DNA of 36,700 nucleotides from Pseudomonadota bacterium (GTDB lineage Bacteria; Pseudomonadota; Alphaproteobacteria; Caulobacterales; Aquidulcibacteraceae): the NCBI GenBank assembly GCA_023410295.1, contig JAEYPY010000240.1, positions 1 to 36,700 of the forward strand, written 5' to 3'. The notes under the pieces were generated by a model. It was not told the DNA's origin and searched no databases. It saw nothing but the letters and a program-made list of their open reading frames with translations. Shown here piece by piece: positions 7,984 to 15,159 of this stretch. The position numbers were made by a program, and so were the translations under genes. How positions within the stretch are numbered: position 1 is the stretch's first letter; each line of letters starts with the position of its first letter.

Positions 7984-8811
7984 TCAGAAACTCAGCCCGC
8001 CGCCAACGATCACCACCTGGCCGCTGACGTAATTGCTCTCCGGGCTACAGAAAAGGTAAACGCCGTCGGCCGCTTCCTCCGGTGAGCCCTCGCGCCCGAG
8101 CGGGATCATAGAGCGGAAGGCGGCGAGCGACGCCGCCGGGATGCCCATCTGGATGGCTTGGCCTTCAATCTCGATCTTCGCACCCGGATCTTCGCTGGCT
8201 TGCGTGAGGCGCGTGTTGATGAGTCCAAACGCGACGCAGTTTACGCACACCTTGTAGCGGCCCCACTCCTTGCTGAGCGTCTTGGCCATACCCACCAGAC
8301 CAGCCTTAGCTGAGGAATAGTTCACCTGGCCGGCATTGCCGCCGATGCCGGCGACGGACGAGATCAGCACCACCTTTCGAAACACCTCGCGACCTTCCGC
8401 CGCCTCCCTTTTAGCGAAGATGCGGATCGGCTCAGCCGCGGCCCGGAGAATGCGGAACGGCGCCTTCAGGTGAACATCGATCATCTTGTCGAAGTTCTCG
8501 TCGCTCATCTTCTTGATGACGCTATCGAGCGTGTATCCAGCGTTGCTGACGATAATGTCGAGGCCGTTGAAACGCTCCAGCGCGGTGTCGACGAAGCGTT
8601 GCCCGAAATCGGGCGCGGCAACATTGCCCACGCACGCGGCCGCCTTGCCGCCGCCGCTCTCGATCGCGCGCACGACCTCCGCGGCTGGAGCTTCATCAAG
8701 ATCGTTGACCACGAGGCGCGCGCCTTCGCCCGCAAGCTTAAGCGCAAGCGCCCTGCCGACCCCGCGCCCAGCCCCGGTGATAAGAGCGACCTTGCCTTCA
8801 AGCTTCCCCAT
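7984..8811 (-). CDS. Short-chain dehydrogenase/reductase, probable 3-hydroxyacyl-CoA dehydrogenase
   Basis: This is a classical SDR that probably oxidises a 3-hydroxyacyl-CoA with NAD+. The cofactor motif TGAGRGVG is at residues 13-20, the Asn-Ala-Gly structural motif at 90-92, the catalytic serine in LISSVAG near 151-152, and Tyr165-x-x-x-Lys169. An acidic residue after the second strand (Val-Asn-Asp-Leu near 35-38) favours NAD(H). It resembles the SDR domains of peroxisomal multifunctional enzymes and HSD4-type steroid side-chain dehydrogenases. It is the last gene of the thiolase/MaoC operon: its ATG directly follows the TGA of the MaoC gene. This pairing with a hydratase supports a beta-oxidation role rather than fatty-acid synthesis. 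Confidence 0.85.
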   Translation of the reverse strand: MGKLEGKVALITGAGRGVGRALALKLAGEGARLVVNDLDEAPAAEVVRAIESGGGKAAACVGNVAAPDFGQRFVDTALERFNGLDIIVSNAGYTLDSVIKKMSDENFDKMIDVHLKAPFRILRAAAEPIRIFAKREAAEGREVFRKVVLISSVAGIGGNAGQVNYSSAKAGLVGMAKTLSKEWGRYKVCVNCVAFGLINTRLTQASEDPGAKIEIEGQAIQMGIPAASLAAFRSMIPLGREGSPEEAADGVYLFCSPESNYVSGQVVIVGGGLSF

Positions 8812-9237
8812 TCAACCCGCCCTCTTGTCCAATGCGATCACCGCTTCGCCATCAAGGGTGCGCACATCGCCCTCTATTGTCGTTCTGATCCTGAGTCGTG
8901 CGCGCCGTTCGCCTTCGACCTCTAACAACTCAAGCACTTCACCACTGCAGCGGACAGTCGCGCCCACTGGCGTGATCGCGAGGAATCGCACGTTCCATGT
9001 CCGCACCTGATCTTGCGGCACGATGGCGGTAAGGAATTGGGCGAGATAGGCCATTGAGAGCATGCCGTGCGCGAACACATCGTCCATGCCGGCTGCGTTG
9101 GCAAAATCGCTGTCTATGTGCAGCAGGACGTGATCGTTGCTGGCGCCGGCGTAGAGCGCGAGCGTGCCGCGCGTGATCGGTCCGCGGACAAGCTCGGGCA
9201 ACGCCATGCCAACCTTGAGTTCGTGCGCTGCAATCAT
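8812..9237 (-). CDS. MaoC-like (R)-specific enoyl-CoA hydratase, catalytic half
   Basis: This is a single hot-dog-fold protein of 141 residues. The hydratase-2 motif is present: Ala-Ser-Asn-Asp35 then His40, keeping the Asp/His catalytic pair five residues apart as in SGDxNPLH. It would add water to a trans-2-enoyl-CoA. Its start overlaps the preceding MaoC-N gene by 4 bases (ATGA), and its stop abuts the SDR start. The two hot-dog proteins probably form a heterodimer like HadAB/HtdXY or ChsH1/ChsH2, with this subunit carrying the active site. The substrate is likely a bulky or branched acyl-CoA, inferred from operon context only. Confidence 0.85.
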   Translation of the reverse strand: MIAAHELKVGMALPELVRGPITRGTLALYAGASNDHVLLHIDSDFANAAGMDDVFAHGMLSMAYLAQFLTAIVPQDQVRTWNVRFLAITPVGATVRCSGEVLELLEVEGERRARLRIRTTIEGDVRTLDGEAVIALDKRAG

Positions 9238-9689
9238 GAGACGGCCGCGTTGCGAACGACGACGACGAAGCGAAACTCAGAGCACAAGGTCCCGTGCTGA
9301 TTCATGGCACCCGTGTCTTGCACGATAAACTCGAGCGCGCCGCCTTTCTTGGAATAAATGTCGACCGTCTTGGTGGTCAGCGTAATGACATCGCCGGCGT
9401 AGATCGGAGCATGATGGGTGAAGCTCTGCTCGCCGTGCAGCACACGCGCCATGTCGACGCCCATGTCCCCGAAAATAGCGCCGCGCTTGGCGGGCGCCGC
9501 CGAGGCGAGGCAAAAGGCGAAGGTGAGCGGCGCTGGGAGAGAAGGATGACCGGCCGCGCGCGCCGCGGATTCGTCGAAATAGATCGGATTGGTTTCGCCG
9601 GTGGCCTTGGCGAAGAATCTGAGCTGGCCCTTCTCGACCTCCACACTGCGCGGCTCGGACTCCACGCCGATGAACGAACGGTCGATCAT
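9234..9689 (-). CDS. MaoC-N (FAS1-type) dehydratase-like domain protein, non-catalytic half
   Basis: A 151-residue hot-dog protein of the N-terminal MaoC dehydratase type. Where catalytic MaoC proteins have Asp and His, this one reads GETNPIYFDE (Glu32, Tyr37). It is therefore probably the substrate-binding, non-catalytic partner of the adjacent MaoC protein. Adjacent genes with exactly this division are known from mycobacterial HadA/HadB and from the ChsH1/ChsH2 steroid side-chain hydratase. The ATG at 9689 overlaps the thiolase stop by 4 bases. Both hot-dog genes being translationally coupled fits a fixed 1:1 complex. Confidence 0.8.
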   Translation of the reverse strand: MIDRSFIGVESEPRSVEVEKGQLRFFAKATGETNPIYFDESAARAAGHPSLPAPLTFAFCLASAAPAKRGAIFGDMGVDMARVLHGEQSFTHHAPIYAGDVITLTTKTVDIYSKKGGALEFIVQDTGAMNQHGTLCSEFRFVVVVRNAAVS

Positions 9690-10870
9690 GCGTGGCCATA
9701 GAGCGTGACGACGCAGGCGCCGCCGAGGCCGAGATTGTGCTGCAGAGCGTGCGTGACGTCCGCCACTTGCCGCCCTTCTGCAGCGCCGCGCAGCTGTTGC
9801 GTCAGCTCATAGCATTGCGCCAATCCCGTCGCGCCGAGGGGATGCCCCTTTGACAACAGCCCGCCGGACGGATTGGTCACAACACGACCGCCATAGGTGT
9901 TCTCGCCATCAAGAATGAATTGCTCGGCGCCGCCCTCTCGACACAGGCCCAGCGCCTCGTACGAAATGAGTTCGTTCGGCGTGAAGCAATCGTGTAGCTC
10001 GCAGACCTGCACGTCTTCCGGGCCGATGCCCGCGGCATCGTAGACTTGCTGCGCGGCGGCGCGCGCCATGTCATAGCCAACGACGCGCATCATTGAATCG
10101 GAGTTGAAGCTCGTCTCCGTGTCCGTCGTCAACGCTTGCGCTTTGATCTCCACGCTGGCGTCTAGCCCATGCTTCTTGGCGAAGGCAGGCGAAACCAGCA
10201 CCGCCGCCGCGGCGCCGCAGGTCGGCGGACAGGCTTGGAAGCGCGTCACTGGCCCATAAAGGTGCTTGGAAGCCATCACCTCCGCAAGCGTCACTGGATC
10301 CCGGAACAGCGCCAGCGGATTGTTGGCCGCGTGGCGACGCGCCTTCACCGAGATGAGCGCGAAGGTCTCGTCCTTGGCGCCGTATCGCTTCTGGTAATCG
10401 AGCCCGGCGCCGCCGAATTGCTGCGCCGCGAACGGTACGCCATCGACCGTGCCTTGCAGCTTTTCCTGCGTTGAAAGATGAAGATCAAGCGTGCGTTTGC
10501 GGTCGCTGAACGTCATGCCGAGGGCGCCAGGCAGCATTTGCTCAAAGCCCACCGCGAGCACGCAATCGGCGCCGCCCAACTCGACCATCTGACGCGCAAG
10601 ATAGAGCGCGGTGGATCCGGTCGAACAATTGTTGTTGACGTTGACGATGGGAATGCCGGTGCAGCCGACGCGATAAAGCGCCGATTGGCCCGCGGTGGAG
10701 TCGCCATAGACATAACCGGCGTAAGCTTGCTGGATTTGCGCGTACTCCAGACCGGCATCCTTGAGCGCGAGGCGGATGGCCCGTTCGCCCATCACGTCGT
10801 AATCATCGCTTTGACCCGGCTTGGCGAACGGAATCATGCCGACGCCGACTACGCGTGCTTTGGTACTCAC
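9686..10870 (-). CDS. SCP-x-type thiolase / lipid-transfer-protein-like acyltransferase
   Basis: A thiolase-superfamily protein of the SCP-x (sterol carrier protein thiolase) branch. The nucleophile cysteine lies in VNNNCSTG near residue 80, a His in ELHDCF, and the second catalytic pair in GHPLGATG. It ends with GLGGACVV, typical of SCP-x rather than FadA thiolases. Members perform thiolytic cleavage of bulky 3-ketoacyl-CoAs or, with a hot-dog partner, retro-aldol cleavage (Ltp2 type). The GTG at 10870 has GAGG six bases upstream and gives the normal N-terminus; an ATG at 10882 is the alternative. It is the first gene of the operon with the MaoC pair and SDR. Confidence 0.88.
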   Translation of the reverse strand: MSTKARVVGVGMIPFAKPGQSDDYDVMGERAIRLALKDAGLEYAQIQQAYAGYVYGDSTAGQSALYRVGCTGIPIVNVNNNCSTGSTALYLARQMVELGGADCVLAVGFEQMLPGALGMTFSDRKRTLDLHLSTQEKLQGTVDGVPFAAQQFGGAGLDYQKRYGAKDETFALISVKARRHAANNPLALFRDPVTLAEVMASKHLYGPVTRFQACPPTCGAAAAVLVSPAFAKKHGLDASVEIKAQALTTDTETSFNSDSMMRVVGYDMARAAAQQVYDAAGIGPEDVQVCELHDCFTPNELISYEALGLCREGGAEQFILDGENTYGGRVVTNPSGGLLSKGHPLGATGLAQCYELTQQLRGAAEGRQVADVTHALQHNLGLGGACVVTLYGHA

Positions 10871-10954
10871 GTCTCGCCTCATCTAGCTTTCGCGCCACTA
10901 TGCGCGTGCGTGCTCACACGTCAGCAGTGGGAAAGAGCCGCACGGTTGGCGGGT
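10871..10954. promoter_or_regulatory. Divergent intergenic region between thiolase operon and C45 gene
   Basis: About 84 bases separate the two divergent starts, so both promoters must lie here or reach into the coding ends. A short inverted repeat CGTG-CTCA-CACG lies within it. No convincing -35/-10 pair was found and no copy of the TTGACTC/ACTCATGAGT elements seen upstream of TetR was noticed. Confidence 0.3.
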
Positions 10955-12118
10955 ATGGAGACGTTAAGTGTCCTTGGTCGTGTAAAGAACTGTATTGAGG
11001 CGGATGTGGACACGTCAAAGCTAAAGGTCGTTCGTTTGGAAGGCCAGCCCCGGGCGCGCGGCCGCATGCACGGAGAGCTGCTACGCAACGAGATCGCCGA
11101 GCTGATCGAACGCTGGGGCGACTCCTTGGAACGAATCTACGGCGTTGATCGCCATCGCTACGTGGAACTCTTCCATGAGCGCACGGTCTATCAGCAAACG
11201 CTGGAGCGCGCGGCCCCCTCGGTGCTCGCGGAGGTGCGCGGCATCGCCGAGGGCGCCGCTGTCGCGTACCCGAGTCTGCTTGCCTTTCAGCATGTCAATG
11301 AAGAGTTCGAGCTAGGCCCCCTGTTCGCCGGCATCGCACCTGTGGGCGGCAAGTGCAGCACCATCGTCCTGCCGCCGACGCCCAAGCGCCCGGGCCTGGT
11401 GGCGCAAAACCTCGATCTCGCCCAGTATCTCGACGGTTATCAGGTTCTGCTTCGTGGCCCATGCGACGCCTCCGAGGGCGAAGTGCTGACGCTTTCCGTC
11501 CCGGGCATGGTCTCGCTCAACGGCATGAACAGCAATGGCTTCGCTATCTGCGACAATACGCTGGCGCAACTCCGCCCCGATCCAGCCGGCGTGCCGATCT
11601 TCGCACTCTATCGCTTACTTCTGGAATCTCGCTGCTTGGCTGACGCGATGGCGTTGATCGAGGCGACGCCGCATGCCGTTGGCCTCAATTGGGTGATGGG
11701 TGACCCTGATGGCGTCGCCATGGTCGAGCGCTCCGGTGCGGATTCCGTCGTGTTCGGTCCGCTCAACGATGACGAGATCGCCTACCACACCAACCATCCA
11801 ATCGTCTGCCGGGATTGGCGAGAGGATCGAGCCAAGCAACCCTATCGCAGCAGCTATCTTCGTCACGCATCGCTGCACCAGCGTCTGCATGGCCGGCACG
11901 CTGGCGACCTCGGCGTTGAAGAGTTGAAACAAACACTCACCGCGCGGGATGATTCCAACTATCCGGTCTCACGTGGCGGCGGCATTAACACCGAGGATCA
12001 GCAGATCGGCTTTACGCTCGCCTGCAGTATATTCGAGTTGCGCCGCGCTGCGCCGCGCTGGCACATCGCCTCCGGCCCGCCGCATACGACGGATTTCCGG
12101 ATCTTTGGCTTCGACTAG
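10955..12118 (+). CDS. C45-family Ntn hydrolase: acyl-CoA:6-aminopenicillanate acyltransferase-like amidohydrolase
   Basis: The 387-residue product resembles self-processing Ntn hydrolases of the C45/AAT family, which form or break amide bonds of acylated amines and amino acids. Family landmarks are in order: RGRMHGE near 36; the nucleophile Cys134 in GGKCST; an AQNLDL motif near 151, matching the GQNWDW motif; MVSLNGMNSNGFAICDN, matching the 'GLNSAGL' region; then NWVMGDPDG, YHTNHPI, and a C-terminal ASGPPHTT. Autocleavage would occur before Cys134, here after Lys rather than the usual Gly. There is no signal peptide, so it is cytoplasmic. Its TAG stop shares the CTAG palindrome with the convergent phospho-lyase gene. 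The frame is open further upstream but antisense to the thiolase; ATG 10955 is preceded by GGCGGG. Confidence 0.82.
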   Translation: METLSVLGRVKNCIEADVDTSKLKVVRLEGQPRARGRMHGELLRNEIAELIERWGDSLERIYGVDRHRYVELFHERTVYQQTLERAAPSVLAEVRGIAEGAAVAYPSLLAFQHVNEEFELGPLFAGIAPVGGKCSTIVLPPTPKRPGLVAQNLDLAQYLDGYQVLLRGPCDASEGEVLTLSVPGMVSLNGMNSNGFAICDNTLAQLRPDPAGVPIFALYRLLLESRCLADAMALIEATPHAVGLNWVMGDPDGVAMVERSGADSVVFGPLNDDEIAYHTNHPIVCRDWREDRAKQPYRSSYLRHASLHQRLHGRHAGDLGVEELKQTLTARDDSNYPVSRGGGINTEDQQIGFTLACSIFELRRAAPRWHIASGPPHTTDFRIFGFD

Positions 12119-13395
12119 ATCGAGCGCAGCACACCCTTCAGAACATCCATGAACTGCGCGGCGTTTTGCTCCGAGAACACGAGCGGCGGTCGTATTTTCA
12201 GGACGTTGGCGCCAGGGCCAGTGGCGCTGATCAGCACGCGGCGCGCGCGCATGCCATTGACTATCGCTACGGCTGTCTTCGCATCGGTCACGTCAACGGC
12301 GAGGAATAGTCCCGCCGCTCGCACGTCCCCGAGCGCATCGCTCTTCGCCGCCGCATCCTCGAGCTCGTGGCACAATATGGCCCCGACGCGCGCGGCGTTT
12401 TGCATCAGGCCTTCGCTCTCGATCACATCGAGCACGGCCATGCCGGCGGCGCAGGAGACTTGGTTGCCGCCAAAAGTATTGAAGTAGCGCGACGTTTCGC
12501 CGAATACCTCAATTATCTCCGGCTTGCTCGCGAGGCCTGCAAGCGGATGGCCTGCCCCCATGGGCTTGCCCATCGTGACGATGTCAGGCGTCACGCCGTG
12601 GCGCGCGAAACCGAAGAAGTGCGTGCCACTGCGGCCGAAGCCTGCTTGGACTTCGTCAGCGATGAAGAGAGCGCCGGCCGCACGCGCAGCGTCCGCCGCC
12701 GCCGCGAGAAACCCCGGCGGATCGGGAAAAAGCCCGTCGCTGGAGAAGAGCGTATCTACCAGCAGCGCCGCGGGCTTGACGCCATGCGCGCGCAAATCGT
12801 CGAAAGCCGCTGTGACGCCGGCGGCAAAATCCGCGCCTACATTGCCGCTGCTCTTCGGCGCCGGGACGGTGCGGACGTGCGGACCAAGCGGAACGCCCTG
12901 GCCAAGCGATGGCGAGAGCTCAGCCAGCGCGGCCGTTACGCCGTGATAGGCCGTTTCGGTTACAACCACGCCAGAACCGCCAGTGCAAGTGCGCGCGATG
13001 CGGAGCGCGAGGTCGTTGGCCTCACTGCCGGTGCACGTGAACATCACGTTGGAGAGCGCCGCTGGCAGCTTCCGCAACAGACGCTCGGCGTAAGTGACGA
13101 CGTCTTCGTTGAGATAGCGGGTATGCGTGTTGAGCACGCGCACTTGTGCGGCGATGGCCCGCGTTACGTGCGGGTGGCAATGGCCGGTGACCGCAACGTT
13201 GTTGTAGGCATCGAGGTAGGCCTCGCCATCCGGCCCATAGAGCCACACGCCCTCAGCGCGGACGACGTGCACGGGATGCGCGTAGAAGAGCCGATAAGCC
13301 GGTCCCAAAGCACGGGTGCGGCGCTCGATCAGCGCACGCTCCTCCCCGCTCAGCCCCTCGCTCTGGTCGGGCGAGTAGGCGTTGATCATGGTCAC
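12115..13395 (-). CDS. Class-III PLP enzyme of the phospho-lyase subgroup (ethanolamine-phosphate / phosphohydroxylysine phospho-lyase-like)
   Basis: The fold is aminotransferase class III, but the sequence tracks animal ETNPPL/PHYKPL along its length. Shared stretches are DAYNNVAVTGHCHP (63-76), a TGSEANDLALR block (122-132), IADEVQAGFGR with PLP-Asp247, TMGKPMGAGHP with PLP-Lys277, YFNTFGGN, and a late LKIRPP. ETNPPL-type enzymes eliminate phosphate and ammonia from O-phospho-amino-alcohols, giving an aldehyde. The neighbour kinase supports this over transamination. The gene begins with GTG at 13395, overlapping the kinase TGA (GTGA), with GGAG 8 bases upstream; ATG 13389 is an alternative. 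The exact amine (ethanolamine, hydroxylysine, 1-amino-2-propanol or another) cannot be read from sequence. Confidence 0.85.
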   Translation of the reverse strand: MTMINAYSPDQSEGLSGEERALIERRTRALGPAYRLFYAHPVHVVRAEGVWLYGPDGEAYLDAYNNVAVTGHCHPHVTRAIAAQVRVLNTHTRYLNEDVVTYAERLLRKLPAALSNVMFTCTGSEANDLALRIARTCTGGSGVVVTETAYHGVTAALAELSPSLGQGVPLGPHVRTVPAPKSSGNVGADFAAGVTAAFDDLRAHGVKPAALLVDTLFSSDGLFPDPPGFLAAAADAARAAGALFIADEVQAGFGRSGTHFFGFARHGVTPDIVTMGKPMGAGHPLAGLASKPEIIEVFGETSRYFNTFGGNQVSCAAGMAVLDVIESEGLMQNAARVGAILCHELEDAAAKSDALGDVRAAGLFLAVDVTDAKTAVAIVNGMRARRVLISATGPGANVLKIRPPLVFSEQNAAQFMDVLKGVLRSI

Positions 13396-14381
13396 GGCGC
13401 GATCTCCAAGCGTGTAGGCGAAGCGTCCAGAGCAGCAAGTCCCGCCCAGGCCGCCGGCGCATTACGTAGGATATAGTCCCGATTGTGCGGGTAGAGCGAG
13501 GCGCGCCAATTGGTGATCAACGCCGTCATCGCAAGTCGCGCCCGGACCAGCAGCGGCATGAGATCGATCTCTTCCGCAAAAAGCGGCATCTCTCCGTGAC
13601 ACGCGGCCACATACTGCGCGACATCGCCGAGCGGCGCTCTTCCAGCACGCACGTGATACGCCCCCGCCACCGCCACGTCACAGACAAGCGGCGCGCGTAC
13701 CATGTCGCCAAAATCGATCACGCCGCATACGCCGCCCCCCTCGTCGACGACGACGTTGTGAGGATTGAGGTCGTTGTGAATGATCTGCGTTCGGAGCCCG
13801 CCAAATGCGGGCACGGCGTCTGTATCAAAACTATCGAGGGCCCGCTCCAGTAGGAGCCGCTGCGGCTGCGCCTCAACGTGCGCCAGCAACGGCCGTAAGC
13901 GTGGAAGGTGCTGCAAATCCCACAAGAGATCCTGCTCTGGCACGGCGGCGTCGCAGCTGCTCAGCGCGCGCGCCAGGCGGCCATGGATAAGACCTAGGCT
14001 CGTTCGCAGCTTCGGCGTTCGCTCGACTTGATGCATGAGCGAGCCGCCGATCCAGCTTAGCATGCGCACAATAGAGCCGTGCTCGATGATGCAGTCCTCG
14101 CCCGTCACGCTGCGTACGACGCGGGGCGTCGGCAGTGTCGGATCGATTGCACTCAAGTGCTCCAGCACCTGGTTTTGAAATGCGATGACGCGTGCATCTT
14201 CCGCCGCATTCGCGATTTTTAGAACATACTCCCCGCCGTCCGGCGTGCGCAGGTGGAAATTCTGGTCCCGCTCGCTGGTCAGCGCTCGCGCGGCGCCCTT
14301 CAGTCCGAAGTGTGAGCAAGCCAGAAGCTCTGCGTCCTCCGCCGAGAAGTCGGGCGCGGCGTTTTCGAGAACGGCGGTCAT
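13392..14381 (-). CDS. APH-fold small-molecule kinase of the hydroxylysine-kinase (AGPHD1/HYKK) type
   Basis: This aminoglycoside-phosphotransferase-fold kinase probably phosphorylates the hydroxyl of an amino alcohol. Visible motifs are SERDQNFHLR (36-45), the ATP-lysine in EYVLKIAN (Lys55), catalytic HNDLNPHN (Asp204, Asn209) and the metal-binding DFGDM (Asp223). A C-terminal LYPHNRDYIL segment closely resembles human hydroxylysine kinase (LYPENKDYL). In many bacteria this domain is fused to the phospho-lyase; here the two are separate genes overlapping by 4 bases. It follows the TetR gene by 4 bases. Antibiotic resistance is unlikely, because the HYKK-type landmarks and the phospho-lyase neighbour point to catabolism. 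Confidence 0.82.
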   Translation of the reverse strand: MTAVLENAAPDFSAEDAELLACSHFGLKGAARALTSERDQNFHLRTPDGGEYVLKIANAAEDARVIAFQNQVLEHLSAIDPTLPTPRVVRSVTGEDCIIEHGSIVRMLSWIGGSLMHQVERTPKLRTSLGLIHGRLARALSSCDAAVPEQDLLWDLQHLPRLRPLLAHVEAQPQRLLLERALDSFDTDAVPAFGGLRTQIIHNDLNPHNVVVDEGGGVCGVIDFGDMVRAPLVCDVAVAGAYHVRAGRAPLGDVAQYVAACHGEMPLFAEEIDLMPLLVRARLAMTALITNWRASLYPHNRDYILRNAPAAWAGLAALDASPTRLEIAP

Positions 14382-14385
14382 GAGC

Positions 14386-15033
14386 TTAACCGCAGCGATC
14401 GGCCGCGATGGCGCGCATTACAAACGCGATCAGCCGGTCGCTGAGTTCCTCCACGCTCAACTTGCCATCGGCGTGAAACCAGCGCGGAAGCCAATTCATA
14501 GCGCCGAAAATGAACATCGCCGACATTTTCAGATCCGGGCAATCCAGCGTCCGGTCCTGAACGCCCTCCTTCAAAATTTCGCGCAACATCGAGTCGATCT
14601 TGCGCCGCCCTTCAATAACCTTGCCGCGGTTCTTGGGTTCAAGCGCGTTGGTGCCCGTCATGACCAGGCACGTGCCGAAATCGTCCACCACCATGCGCAC
14701 ATACCGGCGCAAAAATTCTTCAAGGCGCTCGCGGCCCGTGCACGAGCCGGCTGGGGGCATCGGCGTTTCACCGTCGGTAATCGCTTCGATGCCCAAGCGA
14801 TGGCACTCGAACAGGATCTCGTCCTTGTTCTTGAAGTAATAATAAAGGGCCGGCTTGGAGACGTTCAGCGCGTCAGCGATATCCGTAAGCGTGGTTTCGT
14901 GGAAGCCGCGCTCGCTGTACGTGCGGGCTGCCGTACGCAACACCACCTGACGTTTCATCTCAAACTGTTCGTCGCGGTTAGGGATCGCCTGCCCCCAGGC
15001 CCGTTTAGGCGCTTTCGCCATCGTTTGCTCCAA
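14386..15033 (-). CDS. TetR-family transcriptional regulator
   Basis: A 215-residue one-domain repressor with an N-terminal helix-turn-helix (TTLTDIADALNVSKPALYYYFKNK, residues ~47-70 shown in part) that matches the TetR consensus closely. A helical C-terminal ligand-binding domain follows. The C-terminal half resembles the acyl-CoA-responsive TetR proteins that control lipid and steroid catabolism, though the ligand cannot be read from sequence. It is the first gene of the operon with the kinase and phospho-lyase and is divergent from the ECF sigma/ligase operon. It therefore probably represses one or both. ATG at 15033 or the internal Met-Ala-Lys five codons later are possible starts. Confidence 0.9.
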   Translation of the reverse strand: MEQTMAKAPKRAWGQAIPNRDEQFEMKRQVVLRTAARTYSERGFHETTLTDIADALNVSKPALYYYFKNKDEILFECHRLGIEAITDGETPMPPAGSCTGRERLEEFLRRYVRMVVDDFGTCLVMTGTNALEPKNRGKVIEGRRKIDSMLREILKEGVQDRTLDCPDLKMSAMFIFGAMNWLPRWFHADGKLSVEELSDRLIAFVMRAIAADRCG

Positions 15034-15159
15034 CCCGCCGTTGTCATGGAAGCATAGCCCTAAGGCGGCCGCTCGACCAGCGGGATTATGTATTGACTCT
15101 GCGATCGTTCCACTTACTCATGAGTCAAATCGACGTTGCCCCGGACATGGAGCGGGCGG
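15034..15159. promoter_or_regulatory. Divergent regulatory region between TetR and ECF sigma genes
   Basis: It contains a 7-bp inverted repeat, TTGACTC at 15093-15099 and GAGTCAA at 15122-15128. The right arm overlaps a perfect 10-bp palindrome ACTCATGAGT at 15116-15125. TTGACT at 15093 could also be a -35 element for the plus-strand operon, but no good -10 sits at the right distance. The palindrome is a plausible TetR operator, placed to control the sigma/ligase operon and the TetR operon together. This is inference from position and symmetry. Confidence 0.4.

Noticed and set aside
10478..10954. Upstream extension of the C45 gene frame
   Set aside because: It is antisense to the thiolase and Arg/Ala-rich; the family-like sequence begins after ATG 10955, which has a plausible ribosome-binding site.
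12040..12061. Tandem 11-base duplication (GCGCCGCGCT units) in the C45 gene
   Set aside because: It encodes part of an Arg/Ala/Pro stretch in frame and is readily explained by GC-rich codon use.
13392..14381. Aminoglycoside resistance kinase
   Set aside because: The fold is shared, but the ERDQNF and LYPHNRDY landmarks and the phospho-lyase neighbour fit a hydroxylysine/ethanolamine-type kinase much better.
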